The notes under the pieces are model-generated. The model was given only the letters and a program-made list of their open reading frames with translations. It did not search any database and had not been told where the DNA came from. From Duganella sp. Root1480D1 (GTDB taxonomy: Bacteria > Pseudomonadota > Gammaproteobacteria > Burkholderiales > Burkholderiaceae_D), in NCBI RefSeq assembly GCF_001427305.1, contig NZ_LMFZ01000004.1, positions 178,812 through 242,811 of the forward strand: a DNA stretch of 64,000 nt, read 5' to 3'. This document shows, piece by piece, positions 63,224 through 64,000 of the stretch (its first letter is position 1; each line of letters starts with the position of its first letter). The translations under genes were made by a program, and so were the position numbers.

Positions 63224-63303
63224 AGACCTGCTTATGCCTTGCGGCTCGCTTTGTTGATCAAGTTCATCTACAATTGCCTATTTAACAATCAGAACAGGCA
63301 ATA

Positions 63304-63843
63304 ATGCGATCGATCTTGTTATGCGGGCTGCTCGCCTTCTCTGTGGCACAGGCAGCAGTGCTGCCCGAGAGTACCATCCAGAAGATGGCACCCAAGGTGA
63401 AGGCTGGCTGCATGCGCTCGGCTGTCACCCCTGAATTTACCAAGGAGCTGCAATCGGAAGTTTGTAGCTGCTCCGAACAGAACTACGTTGCCAAGTTGCG
63501 CGTTGCTGAGTTCAGCAATACGCAGGAAGCAAGCAAAGAGGACCGGGAGCGCCTGATGGCCTTGGAGGAAAAGGCTGTTGCAGAGTGCATCATTCCCCCG
63601 ATGCAGCGGAACCTGGAAAAAAGCACTTTGGCGGATTGCCTTGCTGACCCGAAATCGCTGATCCCGTCGCGAAAACTGCCAACGGCGAAAGTGAAACTTG
63701 TTTGCGCTTGCGCTGCCGAACGCTATTCGAAGTCGGTTGACCTGCTGGAGGCTGGCCGCGCGAAAGACAAGAATGCAGTGGAGAAGAAAATGGCTGCGCT
63801 ATGGATGACTAGCGTCGATGCCTGTATTGCCAACAAGCCTTAG
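63304..63843 (+). CDS. Secreted Cys-containing protein of unknown function
   Basis: A 179-residue protein with signal peptide MRSILLCGLLAFSVAQA. The mature part has eight Cys in a CxC-like arrangement: GCMRS, EVCSCSEQNY, AECI, ADCLA, LVCACAAERY, DACI. The two CxC motifs, EVCSCSEQNY and LVCACAAERY, sit in what look like two related helical repeats, so an internal duplication with paired disulfides is likely. I recognise no family. Confidence 0.7.
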   Translation: MRSILLCGLLAFSVAQAAVLPESTIQKMAPKVKAGCMRSAVTPEFTKELQSEVCSCSEQNYVAKLRVAEFSNTQEASKEDRERLMALEEKAVAECIIPPMQRNLEKSTLADCLADPKSLIPSRKLPTAKVKLVCACAAERYSKSVDLLEAGRAKDKNAVEKKMAALWMTSVDACIANKP

Positions 63844-64000
63844 CCCGGAAACGGCCAGAAGCAGCCCTTGGCGATCGCGAAAAGGAAGGAGCGGAATTGG
63901 TAGTTGGACGAAGCCGCTACGCGGAGGATGTGATGCCGACCGACCGGATTCAAAATGTAGCCTCGCCCCCACCCGGGGATTGTTTAATGAAAAACAAGAG
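63844..64000. other. Window end, nothing recognised
   Basis: 157 bp after the Cys-rich protein gene. No convincing frame, hairpin with T-tract or repeat is visible before the window ends. Confidence 0.5.

Overview
This window is high-GC chromosomal DNA from a betaproteobacterium, most likely an Oxalobacteraceae member close to Massilia, Duganella or Janthinobacterium. The assignment rests on gene order typical of Burkholderiales (gyrA, serC, pheA, hisC, tyrA, aroA, cmk, rpsA, ihfB, lapA, lapB, rfaE on one strand; ompA, ubiG, gph divergent from gyrA), on protein character, and on the tmRNA tag ANDNSYALAA. It is an inference from sequence reading, not from a database search.

Layout. 1-5.1 kb: the end of an M1-type peptidase with a coupled membrane protein, an extradiol dioxygenase, a YlqF/RbgA GTPase, a TonB-C protein and a histone-deacetylase-like hydrolase. 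5.2-10.2 kb: a tightly coupled operon of MoxR ATPase, DUF58 protein, membrane transglutaminase and lytic transglycosylase MltB, which suggests envelope remodelling. 10.4-21.8 kb: a small HTH-like protein, cysM with a GNAT acetyltransferase, a cyclic-nucleotide-binding/thioredoxin-reductase-like fusion, a lone KAP P-loop NTPase of lower GC, a three-gene secreted protein/LytS-type kinase/LytTR regulator operon, a ComEA-like protein, an OmpA-like protein and an M48 membrane protease.

21.8-40.9 kb is the conserved housekeeping block: LPS assembly (rfaE1, lapB, lapA), ihfB, rpsA, cmk, aromatic amino acid, histidine and serine biosynthesis (aroA, tyrA, hisC, pheA, serC), two DUF2059 proteins, gyrA, then divergently ompA, ubiG, gph, an unrecognised 324-residue protein and ssrA (tmRNA). 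Four copies of a palindromic REP/MITE-like repeat lie between 24.3 and 32.0 kb, and one of them sits inside tyrA.

40.9-48.7 kb, starting at the 3' end of tmRNA, looks like an eroded integration region: a large inverted repeat including the tmRNA 3' end, a palindrome cluster, a truncated reading frame, a five-unit TGTCGTTTTC repeat array resembling insertion-sequence ends, a frameshifted HigA-type antitoxin and a decayed GlxA-type regulator. It also carries a siderophore receptor with a clear promoter and Fur box, a secreted alpha/beta hydrolase and several small proteins.

48.7-64 kb: NAD salvage (a nicotinamidase-like hydrolase with pncB), an azoreductase divergent from a LysR regulator, cbpA/cbpM chaperones, a large lipoprotein, a secreted beta/gamma-crystallin protein, a MATE transporter, a dipeptidyl peptidase IV-type protease, two very small membrane proteins, a glutathione S-transferase and a Cys-rich secreted protein. 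I see no CRISPR array, prophage or complete insertion sequence. The least ordinary features are the repeat invasion of tyrA, the tmRNA-side inverted repeat and repeat array, and the lone KAP NTPase.
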